Below, piece after piece: positions 53,186 through 63,027 of a stretch of DNA of 64,000 nt. Numbering within the stretch: the stretch's first letter is position 1; each line of letters opens with the position of its first letter. Source of the DNA: Ascidiaceihabitans sp. GTDB taxonomy: Bacteria; Pseudomonadota; Alphaproteobacteria; Rhodobacterales; Rhodobacteraceae. The notes beneath the pieces were generated by a model. It saw nothing but the letters and a program-made list of their open reading frames with translations. It was not told where the DNA came from and did not search any database. Location of the stretch: NCBI GenBank assembly GCA_029251465.1, contig JAQXDI010000065.1:1-64000 (forward strand), in the 5' to 3' direction. The position numbers were made by a program, and so were the translations under genes.

Positions 53186-54216
53186 GCGATCTCGCCAAAC
53201 TTCCCGTCACCGTCATCACCGGTTTCCTCGGCGCAGGTAAAACCACGCTGATCCGCAACCTGATCCAAAACCCCCAAGGCAAACGGCTTGCCGTCGTCGT
53301 CAATGAATTTGGCGATGTGGGTGTGGACGGCGAGATTTTGAAATCCTGCGCGATCCCCGATTGCCCGGCTGAAAACATCATGGAGCTGTCGAACGGCTGT
53401 ATCTGTTGCACCGTCGCCGATGACTTTATTCCGACGATTGAAGCGCTGATGGCCCTTGATCCGCGCCCCGATCACATCCTGATCGAAACCTCTGGGTTGG
53501 CCCTGCCCAAACCGCTGCTCAAGGCGTTCGACTGGCCTGACATTCGTTCCAAAATCACCGTCGATGGTGTGATCGCTTTGGCCGACGCCGAGGCCGTGGC
53601 CGATGGTCGTTTCGCCCCCAACGTCGCCGCGGTCGATGCCCAGCGCGAAGCGGACGACAGCCTTGATCACGAAACACCACTGTCCGAAGTGTTCGAGGAC
53701 CAAATCAGCTGCGCCGACATCATCCTGCTCACAAAAACCGACCTTGCAGGCCCCGACGGCATCGCCAAAGCCCGCGCCGTGATCGAAGCCGAAGCGCCAC
53801 GCAAATTGCCTATCGTTGAAATCAGCGAAGGCATCGTCGACCCGCGCGTGATCCTCGGGTTAGAGGCCGCAGCCGAAGACGACATGGACGCCCGCCCCTC
53901 GCATCACGACGGCCATGACGATCACGAACACGATGATTTTGAATCCACCGTGGTCGACATCCCTGAAATCGACGATCCCGCAGACCTCGTTGCCCGGATC
54001 GAAGCCATGGCCAAGTCGCAAAACATCCTGCGCGTAAAAGGCTATGCAGCCGTCACCGGCAAACCGATGCGTCTGCTGGTCCAAGCCGTTGGTGCCCGCG
54101 TACGCCACCAGTTTGACCAACCTTGGGGGGCGCAAGAACGCCGCGGTCGTTTGGTGGTGATCGCCGAGCACGACGACGTAAACCCCGACGCAATCCGCGC
54201 CGCACTCGTGGGCTAA
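53182..54216 (+). CDS. cobW: CobW GTPase, cobalt chaperone of cobalamin synthesis
   Basis: A 344-residue COG0523 GTPase. P-loop GFLGAGKTT (14-22), metal motif GCICCTV, and a His/Asp-rich linker (HHDGHDDHEHDD) able to bind cobalt or zinc. Members deliver metal ions to partner enzymes; placement before cobN points to cobalt supply for the chelatase. Start at 53182 overlaps the DUF1636 stop. Confidence 0.93.
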   Translation: MSDLAKLPVTVITGFLGAGKTTLIRNLIQNPQGKRLAVVVNEFGDVGVDGEILKSCAIPDCPAENIMELSNGCICCTVADDFIPTIEALMALDPRPDHILIETSGLALPKPLLKAFDWPDIRSKITVDGVIALADAEAVADGRFAPNVAAVDAQREADDSLDHETPLSEVFEDQISCADIILLTKTDLAGPDGIAKARAVIEAEAPRKLPIVEISEGIVDPRVILGLEAAAEDDMDARPSHHDGHDDHEHDDFESTVVDIPEIDDPADLVARIEAMAKSQNILRVKGYAAVTGKPMRLLVQAVGARVRHQFDQPWGAQERRGRLVVIAEHDDVNPDAIRAALVG

Positions 54217-54220
54217 TGCA

Positions 54221-57200
54221 ATGCACGTCGTCTTTCGCGAAAGCCACGGGTTAGAGGAAAGTGAAACCCCCATGGATCTCGGGCAAAGCCCCGCAGATCT
54301 CGTGGTGCTTTCGTTTTCCGACAGTGATCTCGGGGCATTCGCGGCGGGCTACAAACGGATGGTGGGCGACACGCCCACCTTACGGCTTGCCAACCTGACG
54401 GCGCTGAAACACCCCCTGTCTGTCGACACCTACGTGGAACAAACGTTGGACGGCGCGAAGGGCATTCTGATCCGGCTGATCGGTGGCTACGCCTACTGGT
54501 CTTACGGGTTGCAGCAGGTAGAAACCCTGTGTCGCGCCAAAGGCATCGCGCTTGCGGTTTTGCCTGCTGACGGGCGTGTGGACACGCGGCTTGACGATCT
54601 GTCGACCCTGCCCGTTTCGACCCTGCGCCGCCTGTCGCATCTGTGTGATCAGGGCGGCGAAATCGCAGCCCAAGCGGCCCTTGCGCAACTGGCGCTTGCG
54701 GCAGGTCTGTACGCAGGCCCCGTGCGCGGATCGAAAATCATGCCATCCGTCGGCGCATGGACCCCGGAACACGGCGTCACGTGCCCGATTTTCGCACTGC
54801 CAACTTCAGACAAACCGCGCATCCTGATCAGCTTTTATCGCGCCTACCTGACCGCCGCGGACATGGCCCCGATCAACGCCTTGTTCGACGCCTTCCGCGC
54901 CAAAGGTTGCGATGTCATCGCGCTGTTTGCCCCCTCGCTCAAATCACCGGACGCCGCCCCATGGCTCGCCCGCCAAGTCGCGCAGCTGGCCCCGGACGCC
55001 ATCATCAACGCGACGTCATTCTCCGGCAAAGGCGCAAACGGCACCTCACCGCTGGACGCCGCAAACGTCCCCGTTTTCCAGATTGCACTAGGCACCTCGC
55101 GCCAAAAAGCGTGGCAAGACGCCGAGCGCGGCCTGTCCCCGACCGACCTTGCCATGCACGTGGTTTTACCCGAAGTCGACGGACGCATTTTCGCCGGTGT
55201 CGCGTCGTTCAAAGAGCCGGGCAAACGTGACGACGCCTTGCAATATTCGCGCTTTTCCCACCGCCCCGTGCCAGAGCGGATCACCGCAATCACCGACCAA
55301 GTCATGGGTTGGATCAGCCTCGCCAAAACGACCCAAGCGGACAAACAAACAGCCATCGTTCTGTCCACCTACCCCGGTCGCGACTGGAACATGGCGCATG
55401 CTGTTGGGCTAGACGCCCTCGCCTCGACTGACGCAATTCTTGATGATCTCAGCGCCCAAGGCTGGCAGATCGACGCCGGCGAACCGCTTGAAAATGCTCT
55501 GCAAAACACGATCTCATGGCCGCTCAAAGACTACGAAACCGCCCTTCAATCCCTCCCCGCCCAGCTGCAATCAGACTTGCAACAGGCATGGGGCAACCCG
55601 TCAGACGACCCAATGTGCGTCGGAACTGAGCTGCGTTTTCCCGCCACCCGCAGGGGTGCGGCGCTGGTCGCCCTGCAACCGGAACGGGGCGAGGTCGCAG
55701 CACGGATCAACGACTACCACGACCTGTCGCGCACCCCGCGCCACGGCTACGTCGCCTTCTATCTCTGGCTGCGCCACGCCCACAAAATCGATGCGCTGAT
55801 CCACGTTGGCGCGCACGGCACACTGGAATGGCTGCCCGGCAAAGCTGTGGCCTTGTCCCACCAATGCTGGCCCACAGCCCTGATCGGCGACACGCCAGTG
55901 ATCTACCCGTTCATCGTCAACGATCCGGGCGAAGCGGCGCAGGCCAAACGGCGCATCGGGGCCGTCACGCTGGGGCACATTCCGCCCGCGCTCAAGCAAA
56001 GCGAAACGCCCGACCAATTCGTGCGCCTCGAAACGTTGCTCGATGAATTTTCCAACGCCGACGGGCTAGACCCGCGCCGCCGTGATCGCCTGCAAGCCGA
56101 CATTCGCGCCGAGGCCCAAGCCATCGGTGTTGAACAGGATTTGGGGCTCGACACGGCCACCTCAACTGCCGAGGCAATCACCCGCATCGACCGGTTTGTC
56201 TGCGACATCAAAGAAAGCCAATTCGGCGACGGATTGCACATTTACGGGCGCACGCCACAAGTCATGCCAGCGTTCGACGGGCACGCCGCAGCCACAGGCG
56301 AGCGCGACGGACTACGCGACGCATTGGCGGGCAAACGCATCGACGCGGGGCCGTCCGGTTCGCCCTATCGCGGTCGCACAGACGTGCTTCCAACAGGGCG
56401 CAACCTGTTCACGACAGACCCACGATCGGTGCCGACACGCTCGGCCTATGCCCAAGGCGTCAAGCTCGCTGAAGAACTCGTGCGCCGCCATTTGCAAGAC
56501 GAAGGCGACTACCCACGCGGCCTGATCGTCGACCTGTGGGGCTCTGCCACCATGCGCACGGCAGGCGAGGAATTCGCCATGGCCCTGCATTCGCTCGGCG
56601 TGCGACCCGTTTGGGACAAAGGATCGGAACGGGTGTCGGGCATCGAAATCTTGCCGATCACCGAACTCGACCGCCCACGGCTGGACGTGACCTTGCGCGT
56701 CTCAGGCCTGTTTCGCGACGTGTTTCCCAGCCTGTCGGCCTTGTTTGCCCAAGCCATCCGCGCCCTCAGCGCCCGCGACGAAGCACCGGACTGGAACCCT
56801 TACGCAGGCAAAACCGCTGAAGACCGCGTGTTTGGGCCCGCGCCGGGCAGCTACGGCCTTGGCATGGGCGCGCTGGTCGACACCTACGACGACGCCAACC
56901 GAAAGGCTGCGGGCGAGGCATGGCTGAACGCCAGCGCCTACGCCTTTGACGGGCAAAACATCACGAAAAACGCCGAAGGGATAAAAGCGCGCGTCGAGAA
57001 TTCCGACAGCTTTGTGCACCCCCAAGATCTGCCGGAAACCGACATTCTGCTGGCCGTGGATTACGCCACCCACGAGGCGGGCTTTGCTGCCGCAAAGGCC
57101 GCAACGGGTGGTGCCCCGGCCGCCTTGTACCACCTTGATAACACGGTTCCTGGCCAGCCCCGTGCGCGGTCGCTACCCGAAGAGGTCGCGCGCGTTGTGC

Positions 57201-57508
57201 GGGCCCGCGCCGCCAATCCAGCATGGATCGCAGGCATGCAACGGCACGGATTTCGTGGTGCCGCCGAAATCGCCATGACGCTGGATCACATGGGCACTTT
57301 TGCGCATTTGGCGGGGTCCGTTCCCGCGCATTTGTTCGATCTGTACTACGATGCAACCTTGGGGGATGACGCCGTCACCGCGTTTCTTGAGGACGCAAAC
57401 CCTCAGGCCCTTGCCGCCATGCGCGACCGTTTTGCAGCCCTGCACGATGCCGGTCTTTGGACCACACGGCGCAATTCGATTGCGGCGCAAATGGGGGCTG
57501 CTGAATGA
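54221..57508 (+). CDS. cobN: Aerobic cobaltochelatase subunit CobN
   Basis: A 1095-residue large subunit that, with CobS and CobT, inserts cobalt into hydrogenobyrinic a,c-diamide using ATP. Conserved ChlH/CobN blocks are LIHVGAHGTLEWLPGKAV, WGSATMRTAGEE and RVFGPAPGSYG. The N-terminus MHVVFRESHGLEE supports the start at 54221. cobS and cobT are not in the window. cobG overlaps its stop by 4 bases. Confidence 0.95.
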   Translation: MHVVFRESHGLEESETPMDLGQSPADLVVLSFSDSDLGAFAAGYKRMVGDTPTLRLANLTALKHPLSVDTYVEQTLDGAKGILIRLIGGYAYWSYGLQQVETLCRAKGIALAVLPADGRVDTRLDDLSTLPVSTLRRLSHLCDQGGEIAAQAALAQLALAAGLYAGPVRGSKIMPSVGAWTPEHGVTCPIFALPTSDKPRILISFYRAYLTAADMAPINALFDAFRAKGCDVIALFAPSLKSPDAAPWLARQVAQLAPDAIINATSFSGKGANGTSPLDAANVPVFQIALGTSRQKAWQDAERGLSPTDLAMHVVLPEVDGRIFAGVASFKEPGKRDDALQYSRFSHRPVPERITAITDQVMGWISLAKTTQADKQTAIVLSTYPGRDWNMAHAVGLDALASTDAILDDLSAQGWQIDAGEPLENALQNTISWPLKDYETALQSLPAQLQSDLQQAWGNPSDDPMCVGTELRFPATRRGAALVALQPERGEVAARINDYHDLSRTPRHGYVAFYLWLRHAHKIDALIHVGAHGTLEWLPGKAVALSHQCWPTALIGDTPVIYPFIVNDPGEAAQAKRRIGAVTLGHIPPALKQSETPDQFVRLETLLDEFSNADGLDPRRRDRLQADIRAEAQAIGVEQDLGLDTATSTAEAITRIDRFVCDIKESQFGDGLHIYGRTPQVMPAFDGHAAATGERDGLRDALAGKRIDAGPSGSPYRGRTDVLPTGRNLFTTDPRSVPTRSAYAQGVKLAEELVRRHLQDEGDYPRGLIVDLWGSATMRTAGEEFAMALHSLGVRPVWDKGSERVSGIEILPITELDRPRLDVTLRVSGLFRDVFPSLSALFAQAIRALSARDEAPDWNPYAGKTAEDRVFGPAPGSYGLGMGALVDTYDDANRKAAGEAWLNASAYAFDGQNITKNAEGIKARVENSDSFVHPQDLPETDILLAVDYATHEAGFAAAKAATGGAPAALYHLDNTVPGQPRARSLPEEVARVVRARAANPAWIAGMQRHGFRGAAEIAMTLDHMGTFAHLAGSVPAHLFDLYYDATLGDDAVTAFLEDANPQALAAMRDRFAALHDAGLWTTRRNSIAAQMGAAE

Positions 57509-58635
57509 ACGACCCGACAGTCAAAGGCTGGTGCCCAGGGGCCTACCGCCCGATGATGTCCGGCGATGGGTTGATCATCCGCGTGCGTCCTCGCTCAGGT
57601 CGGCTAAGTGCTGCACAAACCCTTGGCCTGTGCGACATCGCGCGGACCCACGCCAATGGCTTGATCGACCTGACCAACCGCGCCAACCTACAATTGCGCG
57701 GGGTGGATGAAGGCAAACACCAAGCCGTGCTCGACGCTTTGCTCGCACTTGATTTGCTGGACGAGACACCTGAAATCGAGGCCCGCCGCAACATCATCGT
57801 CGCCCCTTTGCGCCAAGCAGACAGCCTAAGCGAACGCCTTGCCGACGCACTGACCAGCCGTCTCGGTGATCTCCCGCCATTGCCCGCCAAATTCGGCTTT
57901 GCCATCGACGCGGATGGAGCACGGCAGCTGGAGAACGCACCAGCTGATATCCGCATCGAAGCCGCCCCTTGCGGATTGATCGTGCGCGCCGATGGATCGC
58001 CCCTTGGCCAAGCTGTCACTCCAGACACGGCCATTGACGCGGTGTTAACCCTCGCACGGTGGTTTCAGACGTCGAAAACCAACGACATCCGGCGCATGGC
58101 CCCACATCTTGCGGCAACACCTCTGCCCCATTGTTTCGCGTGCGAAACAACCGGAGCGCGCGCACGCGCGCTGACCCCGGGAAAAATTAAGGCCGGTCAA
58201 ATCTACGGCGCATCGTTCGGTAGTTTGCCCGCCGCAGACCTTGCTGGGCTCGTGGAAAAATCAAACGCGACCGCGATGATCGTCACGCCGTTTCGCCAAT
58301 TCTTGCTGCTGGATGCGCAACCGACAACGACCCCTTTCATCACGCAATCCGACGATGCGCGCCTGAACATCGACGCCTGCACTGGCGCGCCTGCCTGCCC
58401 CGCCGCATCCATCGCCACACGCGACGTTGCAAACGCAATTGCCCCCCACCTGAGCGGCCAAACCCTGCACGTCTCAGGCTGTGCCAAAGGCTGCGCCCGC
58501 CCACGCCCCGCAGATGTCGTTCTGGTCGGCAATGACGGCGCGTTTGACCTTGTTCAAAACGGACATCCGTGGGATGTGCCAACGCTGTGCGGGCTCACGC
58601 TTGAACAAGCCGTCAAAGAAATAGGACCACGTTGA
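57505..58635 (+). CDS. cobG: Precorrin-3B synthase
   Basis: A 376-residue enzyme of the nitrite/sulfite-reductase fold. It carries out the oxygen-dependent ring step from precorrin-3A to 3B. The 4Fe-4S ligands are C292, C298, C326 and C330 (C-x5-C ... C-x3-C in CTGAPAC and CAKGC). Its presence marks the aerobic pathway. ATGA overlap with cobN; cobH follows immediately. Confidence 0.93.
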   Translation: MNDPTVKGWCPGAYRPMMSGDGLIIRVRPRSGRLSAAQTLGLCDIARTHANGLIDLTNRANLQLRGVDEGKHQAVLDALLALDLLDETPEIEARRNIIVAPLRQADSLSERLADALTSRLGDLPPLPAKFGFAIDADGARQLENAPADIRIEAAPCGLIVRADGSPLGQAVTPDTAIDAVLTLARWFQTSKTNDIRRMAPHLAATPLPHCFACETTGARARALTPGKIKAGQIYGASFGSLPAADLAGLVEKSNATAMIVTPFRQFLLLDAQPTTTPFITQSDDARLNIDACTGAPACPAASIATRDVANAIAPHLSGQTLHVSGCAKGCARPRPADVVLVGNDGAFDLVQNGHPWDVPTLCGLTLEQAVKEIGPR

Positions 58636-59265
58636 ATGCCTTACGAGTACGAAAAAAGTGGCGCGGCCATTTACAAAGACAGCTTTGCGACCATCCGGCG
58701 CGAGGCTGACCTGGCCCGCTTCAAAGGCGACAACGAGATGGTCGCCGTGCGTATGATCCACGCAGCCGGCATGGTTGGCTTGGCCGAATTCATCCACTTT
58801 TCCGACGACTTTGGCACGGTGGCGCGCGCCGCTCTGGAGGCAGGCGCGCCGATCCTGTGCGACGCCCACATGGTGTCCGAAGGGGTGACGCGCAAACGCA
58901 TGCCCGCCTACAATCAGGTCATCTGCACCCTGCGCGATCCGCGCGTTCCGGGCATGGCGGCCGACATGGGCAACACGCGATCGGCCGCAGCACTTGAACT
59001 TTGGCGCCCGCATTTGGACGGTGCTTTGGTCGCGATTGGCAACGCCCCAACCGCCTTGTTCCACTTGCTGAACATGCTCGAGGATCCTACCTGCCCACGC
59101 CCTGCCGCGATCATCGGCTGCCCTGTCGGGTTCATAGGCGCAGCAGAAAGCAAGGACGCACTTTGGGCCGATCGGCCTGTCCCATCTGCCATCGTCAAAG
59201 GCCGATTGGGCGGCAGTGCAATCACCGTCGCCGCGATCAATGCGGTGGCGAGCCGCATCGAATGA
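58636..59265 (+). CDS. cobH: Precorrin-8X methylmutase
   Basis: A 209-residue methylmutase that moves the C11 methyl to C12 to form hydrogenobyrinate. RMIHAAGMVGLAEFI with the catalytic His, CDAHMVSEGVTR, and AIIGCPVGFIGAAESK are typical. It starts directly after the cobG stop and overlaps cobI by 4 bases. Confidence 0.95.
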   Translation: MPYEYEKSGAAIYKDSFATIRREADLARFKGDNEMVAVRMIHAAGMVGLAEFIHFSDDFGTVARAALEAGAPILCDAHMVSEGVTRKRMPAYNQVICTLRDPRVPGMAADMGNTRSAAALELWRPHLDGALVAIGNAPTALFHLLNMLEDPTCPRPAAIIGCPVGFIGAAESKDALWADRPVPSAIVKGRLGGSAITVAAINAVASRIE

Positions 59266-59990
59266 GCACTGGAACAATATACGGCGTCGGCCTTGGGCCC
59301 GGCAATCCAGACCTGCTGAGCGTCAAGGCAGATCGCCTTGTGCGGGGTGCCAAACACGTGGCGTTTTTCCGCAAGGCCGGACGCGCCGGGCAGTCGCGCA
59401 AAATCGCGGACCCGTTGCTGCCAGAGGGCGTCATAGAATTCGCGATGGAATATCCCGTCACCACCGAAATTCCGCTGTCCGATCCGCGCTACAACGAAAT
59501 CCTGTCGGCGTTCTACGAAGACTGCGCGGCCCACCTGCGCGCCCTTGCAGAGGCCGGAAACGACGTGGTTGTGCTGTGCGAAGGCGACCCGTTTTTCTAT
59601 GGCTCGTTTATGCACATGTACACGCGCCTGAACGACGTGGTCCCCGTCGATGTCGTCCCTGCGATCACCGGAATGTCGGGCGCTTGGACCGCGACTGGCG
59701 CGCCGATCACGTGGGGCGACGACGTGTTGACCGTGCTGATGGGCACCCTGCCCGAGGCAGAGCTAAGCCGCCGCATGGCCGACACCGATGCGCTGGTCGT
59801 GATGAAAATCGGGCGCAACATCGACAAGGTCCGCGACGCCCTGCGCACGGCTGGAAAATACGATGATGCGTGGCTGGTTGAATTCGCGCAGATGCCGAAC
59901 CAAACCGTGCAAAAACTGTCTGAGGCGGGCGACAAAGTCACCCCGTATTTCTCAATCATCATCGTGCATGGACAGGGCAGACGACCGTGA
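59262..59990 (+). CDS. cobI: Precorrin-2 C20-methyltransferase
   Basis: A 242-residue SAM-dependent tetrapyrrole methylase. GVGLGPGNPDLLSVKA, CEGDPFFYGSFMHM and PAITGMSGAW are family motifs. Start at 59262 overlaps the cobH stop (ATGA); a longer frame upstream lies inside cobH. The GTG of cobJ overlaps its end. Confidence 0.95.
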   Translation: MSTGTIYGVGLGPGNPDLLSVKADRLVRGAKHVAFFRKAGRAGQSRKIADPLLPEGVIEFAMEYPVTTEIPLSDPRYNEILSAFYEDCAAHLRALAEAGNDVVVLCEGDPFFYGSFMHMYTRLNDVVPVDVVPAITGMSGAWTATGAPITWGDDVLTVLMGTLPEAELSRRMADTDALVVMKIGRNIDKVRDALRTAGKYDDAWLVEFAQMPNQTVQKLSEAGDKVTPYFSIIIVHGQGRRP

Positions 59991-60739
59991 CGGGACGTGT
60001 CTCCATCGTCGGCCTTGGGCCTGGGAACGAGGATCTCGTAACACCTCAGGTGCGCGCCGCGTTGGCCACAGCCACGGACGTCGTTGGCTACTTTCCCTAC
60101 GTGGCACGGGTCGCGCCGCACGACGGGCTAACCATGCACGGCTCTGACAATCGCGTCGAAATTGACCGCTCGCAACACGCCTTGCAAATGGCGGCGCAGG
60201 GGCAGCAGGTTGTGGTCGTTTCGTCCGGTGATCCGGGCGTGTTTGCCATGGCCGCTGCCGTGTTTGAGGCGCTGGAAAACGGGCCGGCAGACTGGCTAGA
60301 CATTCAGATCGATGTGCTGCCAGGGATCACCGCGATGCTTGCCGCATCTGCCCGCGCCGGTGCGCCGCTGGGCCATGATTTTTGCGCAATAAATCTTAGC
60401 GACAATTTGAAACCGTGGAGCATTATCGAAAAGCGTTTGCGCCTTGCCGCCGAGGCCGATTTCGCAATGGCGTTCTACAACCCGCGTTCCAAATCGCGCC
60501 CCGAAGGGTTTGTCAAAACGCTCGAAATTCTCAAGGATTCGTGCGGCGATGATCGCCCCGTCATTTTTGCGCGCAACGTGTCACACGCCGACGAAGAACT
60601 GCGGATTGTGCCGCTGTCCCAGACGACGCCGGACATGGCCGACATGCGCACGATGGTGCTGGTGGGTTCATCCCAAACGCGGATTATTGAGCGCCCGCAG
60701 GGGCCAATCGTTTACACGCCGCGCTCGGTGCTGGAATGA
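59987..60739 (+). CDS. cobJ: Precorrin-3B C17-methyltransferase
   Basis: A 250-residue SAM-dependent methylase that contracts the ring while methylating C17. IVGLGPGNEDLVTPQ, SSGDPGVFAMAAAVFE, PGITAMLAASARAGAPLGHDFC and MAFYNPRSKSRP are diagnostic. GTG start overlapping cobI. Its last 28 bases overlap the end of cobK, which runs the other way. Confidence 0.95.
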   Translation: MTGRVSIVGLGPGNEDLVTPQVRAALATATDVVGYFPYVARVAPHDGLTMHGSDNRVEIDRSQHALQMAAQGQQVVVVSSGDPGVFAMAAAVFEALENGPADWLDIQIDVLPGITAMLAASARAGAPLGHDFCAINLSDNLKPWSIIEKRLRLAAEADFAMAFYNPRSKSRPEGFVKTLEILKDSCGDDRPVIFARNVSHADEELRIVPLSQTTPDMADMRTMVLVGSSQTRIIERPQGPIVYTPRSVLE

Positions 60740-61467
60740 TCCAGCCACGCCAAAACCTGCGCCGAACTGCCCACCTCTGGGCGCGCCGGAATGGCGGGGC
60801 GATCGATCATGATGATCGGCAAATTCAGCGCACGCGCCGCGTCAATTTTCGCGCGCGCCCCTGTGCCGCCTGCGTTTTTGGAGACGATCAATTCAACCCC
60901 GTGTTCGCGCATCAAGGCGATGTCGTTCTCGACGCTAAACGGGCCTTGATCGACCACAATGTGACGGTTTGGCAAGGGCACCTCGCCGTCCGGCGCATCG
61001 ACAAGACGCAGCAAATATCTGTGCTGGGGCTGCGGCGCAAAAGCGTCCAGATGCATGCGCCCAATCGCCAACATGACGTTTTTGGGCGGACCATTCAGCG
61101 CGGCCACTGCGGCATCGATATCCGGCACGTGCGTCCAGTTGTCAGTCACGTCCGCCTGCCATTTGGGGCGGGTCAAAGCAATCAGCTGCGTGCCAGTTTG
61201 CCCGCATGCGTCAACGGCGTTCATGCTCATTTGTGCGGCAAACGGATGGGTCGCATCGACGACGTGCGTGATACCGTTTTCGCGAATGTAGTTCACCAAA
61301 CCGTCCACGCCACCAAAGCCACCGATGCGCGTCGGCAGGGGCTGCCGCTTGGGGCGCGCAACCCGTCCCGCGTAGGAAAATGTGGCGGTGATACCAGCCT
61401 CGTGCACCGCGATGGCAAGGGCCGTAGCTTCGGTTGTGCCACCAAGGATCAGGAGTGTGTGTGCCAT
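60712..61467 (-). CDS. cobK: Precorrin-6A reductase, encoded antisense within the cob operon
   Basis: A 251-residue NADPH-dependent reductase of precorrin-6A. LLILGGTTEATALA at the N-terminus, VVDATHPFAAQMS and SKNAGGTGARAKIDAA near the end are family motifs. Start at 61467 is preceded by AAGGAG, which lies inside cobL. It is the only minus-strand gene in this part of the operon: its start codon shares bases with the cobL start (CATG, 61465-61468) and its 3' end overlaps cobJ by 28 bases. The open frame beyond 61467 is antisense to cobL and rejected. Confidence 0.93.
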   Translation of the reverse strand: MAHTLLILGGTTEATALAIAVHEAGITATFSYAGRVARPKRQPLPTRIGGFGGVDGLVNYIRENGITHVVDATHPFAAQMSMNAVDACGQTGTQLIALTRPKWQADVTDNWTHVPDIDAAVAALNGPPKNVMLAIGRMHLDAFAPQPQHRYLLRLVDAPDGEVPLPNRHIVVDQGPFSVENDIALMREHGVELIVSKNAGGTGARAKIDAARALNLPIIMIDRPAIPARPEVGSSAQVLAWLDHSSTERGV

Positions 61468-62662
61468 GTCTGAAACTCCTTGGTTAACCATTGTGGGCTT
61501 GGGCGAAGATGGACCAGAAGCCATGAGCCCCACAAGCCTGAAAGCCCTTGAGGACGCCGAAATCATCATGGGGGCACCGCGCCATTTGGCGTTGTTGCCT
61601 GACCTCAAAGCCGACCGGATCGAATGGCCAGTTCCTTTTTCAAACGGCATTCCTATTTTGGCAGGTTTGCGTGGCCACCGCGTGGTGGTCTTGGCCTCTG
61701 GTGATCCGTTTTGGTACGGTGCCGGGTCGGTTTTGGCGCACAGCTTTGCGCCAACCGAATGGCGTGCGCTGGCAGGTCCGGCGACGTTTTCCCTGGCCGC
61801 ATCGCACATGGGTTGGCCGATTGAGGACACCGTTTGCATTGGTTTGCATGCCGCGCCCCTGTCACGTTTGCGTCCACATCTGGGGCACGACGCACAGGCG
61901 ATTGTGTTGCTGCGCGACGGTGCGGCTGTGGCTGATTTGGGGGCCTACCTTGAGGGGCTTGGGTTTGGCGACACAGAGATGACGGTGATGGAAGCCTTGG
62001 GCGGTCCGCGCCAAAAGGTTCGCACAGCGGTGCCTGCCACATTGCCAGCAGACATCGCGCATCCGGTGTGTGTCGCCTTGAAAATTTCGGGCAAAGGCGC
62101 GGAGTTTACCCACGCAAGTGGTCGCGCTGACGCTCTGTTTGCAAACGACGGTCAGATCACCAAACGTCCGGTGCGCGCGTTGACATTGTCGGCCTTGGCC
62201 CCTGCATTTGGCGAACATTTGTGGGATCTCGGCGCAGGCTCGGGCTCCATCGCAATTGAGTGGCTGTTGTCGCATCCCTCGCTCAGCGCCACGGCGGTCG
62301 AGGTCGATCCGACCCGCGCCGAACGTGCCACGCAGAACGCAATCCATCTGGGGGTGGACCGCCTAAAGATCATCAATGCCGCGGCGCTGGACGTCATCGC
62401 AGGATTGCCAAAACCCGATGTCGTTTTCATCGGTGGCGGCGTCAGTCAAGAGCTGCTGGACGCGTTGTGGCAAACCGTCCCGATGGGCACCCGCATCGTT
62501 GCCAATGCCGTCACGTTAGAGGCCGAGGCGTTGCTTGCCAAATGGCATGGCCAAAGGGGCGGCGAATTGCTGCGGATCGAACTGGCACGCTCCAAACCGC
62601 TGGGGTCAAAACGCGGCTGGTCCAGCGCCTATCCGATTGTGCAATGGAGCGTGACACGATGA
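61466..62662 (+). CDS. cobL: Precorrin-6Y C5,15-methyltransferase (decarboxylating)
   Basis: A 398-residue bifunctional enzyme: an N-terminal CbiE-type methylase (TIVGLGEDGPEAMSP, LASGDPFWYGAGSVL) and a C-terminal CbiT-type methylase/decarboxylase with the SAM motif LWDLGAGSGSIAIEWL. Start at 61466 uses AGGAG located in cobK. ATGA overlap with cobE. Confidence 0.94.
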   Translation: MSETPWLTIVGLGEDGPEAMSPTSLKALEDAEIIMGAPRHLALLPDLKADRIEWPVPFSNGIPILAGLRGHRVVVLASGDPFWYGAGSVLAHSFAPTEWRALAGPATFSLAASHMGWPIEDTVCIGLHAAPLSRLRPHLGHDAQAIVLLRDGAAVADLGAYLEGLGFGDTEMTVMEALGGPRQKVRTAVPATLPADIAHPVCVALKISGKGAEFTHASGRADALFANDGQITKRPVRALTLSALAPAFGEHLWDLGAGSGSIAIEWLLSHPSLSATAVEVDPTRAERATQNAIHLGVDRLKIINAAALDVIAGLPKPDVVFIGGGVSQELLDALWQTVPMGTRIVANAVTLEAEALLAKWHGQRGGELLRIELARSKPLGSKRGWSSAYPIVQWSVTR

Positions 62663-63027
62663 TCGTTGCAGGCCTCGGATTCAACAGCAAGGCAACGCCA
62701 GACAGTCTGGCAGATGCGCTGGACGCGACGGGGTATGCGACCTCTGTGTCCGTGCTCGCAACGCCCGAAGACAAGATCAAAGCGCCGGTTATTTTAGACT
62801 TTGCCAAGTCACGCGGCCTGTTGGTTTTGCCAATCCAGCCGCATCAATTGGAAGCCGTCCAAACCCACACGCAGTCCGTTGTCAGCCGCATGATGCGTCG
62901 CATCGGATCGGTGGCCGAGGCCGCAGCCCTTGCCGCCGCTGGCCCAAACGCCGCCCTGCTCGCCACCCGTAAAATATCAGATGACCGCACCGCCACATGC
63001 GCCATTGCCAAAGGAGCCACCCCATGA
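62659..63027 (+). CDS. cobE: CobE/CbiG C-terminal-domain protein
   Basis: A 122-residue protein starting [17 protein letters not shown], the CobE fold related to the C-terminal domain of CbiG. It is required for cobalamin synthesis in relatives, but its exact step is not settled. Overlaps cobL and cobM by 4 bases each. Confidence 0.88.
   Translation: MIVAGLGFNSKATPDSLADALDATGYATSVSVLATPEDKIKAPVILDFAKSRGLLVLPIQPHQLEAVQTHTQSVVSRMMRRIGSVAEAAALAAAGPNAALLATRKISDDRTATCAIAKGATP

Noticed and set aside
61468-61839. Longer cobK frame
   Set aside because: Antisense to cobL; the conserved LLILGG start and AAGGAG fix the start at 61467.
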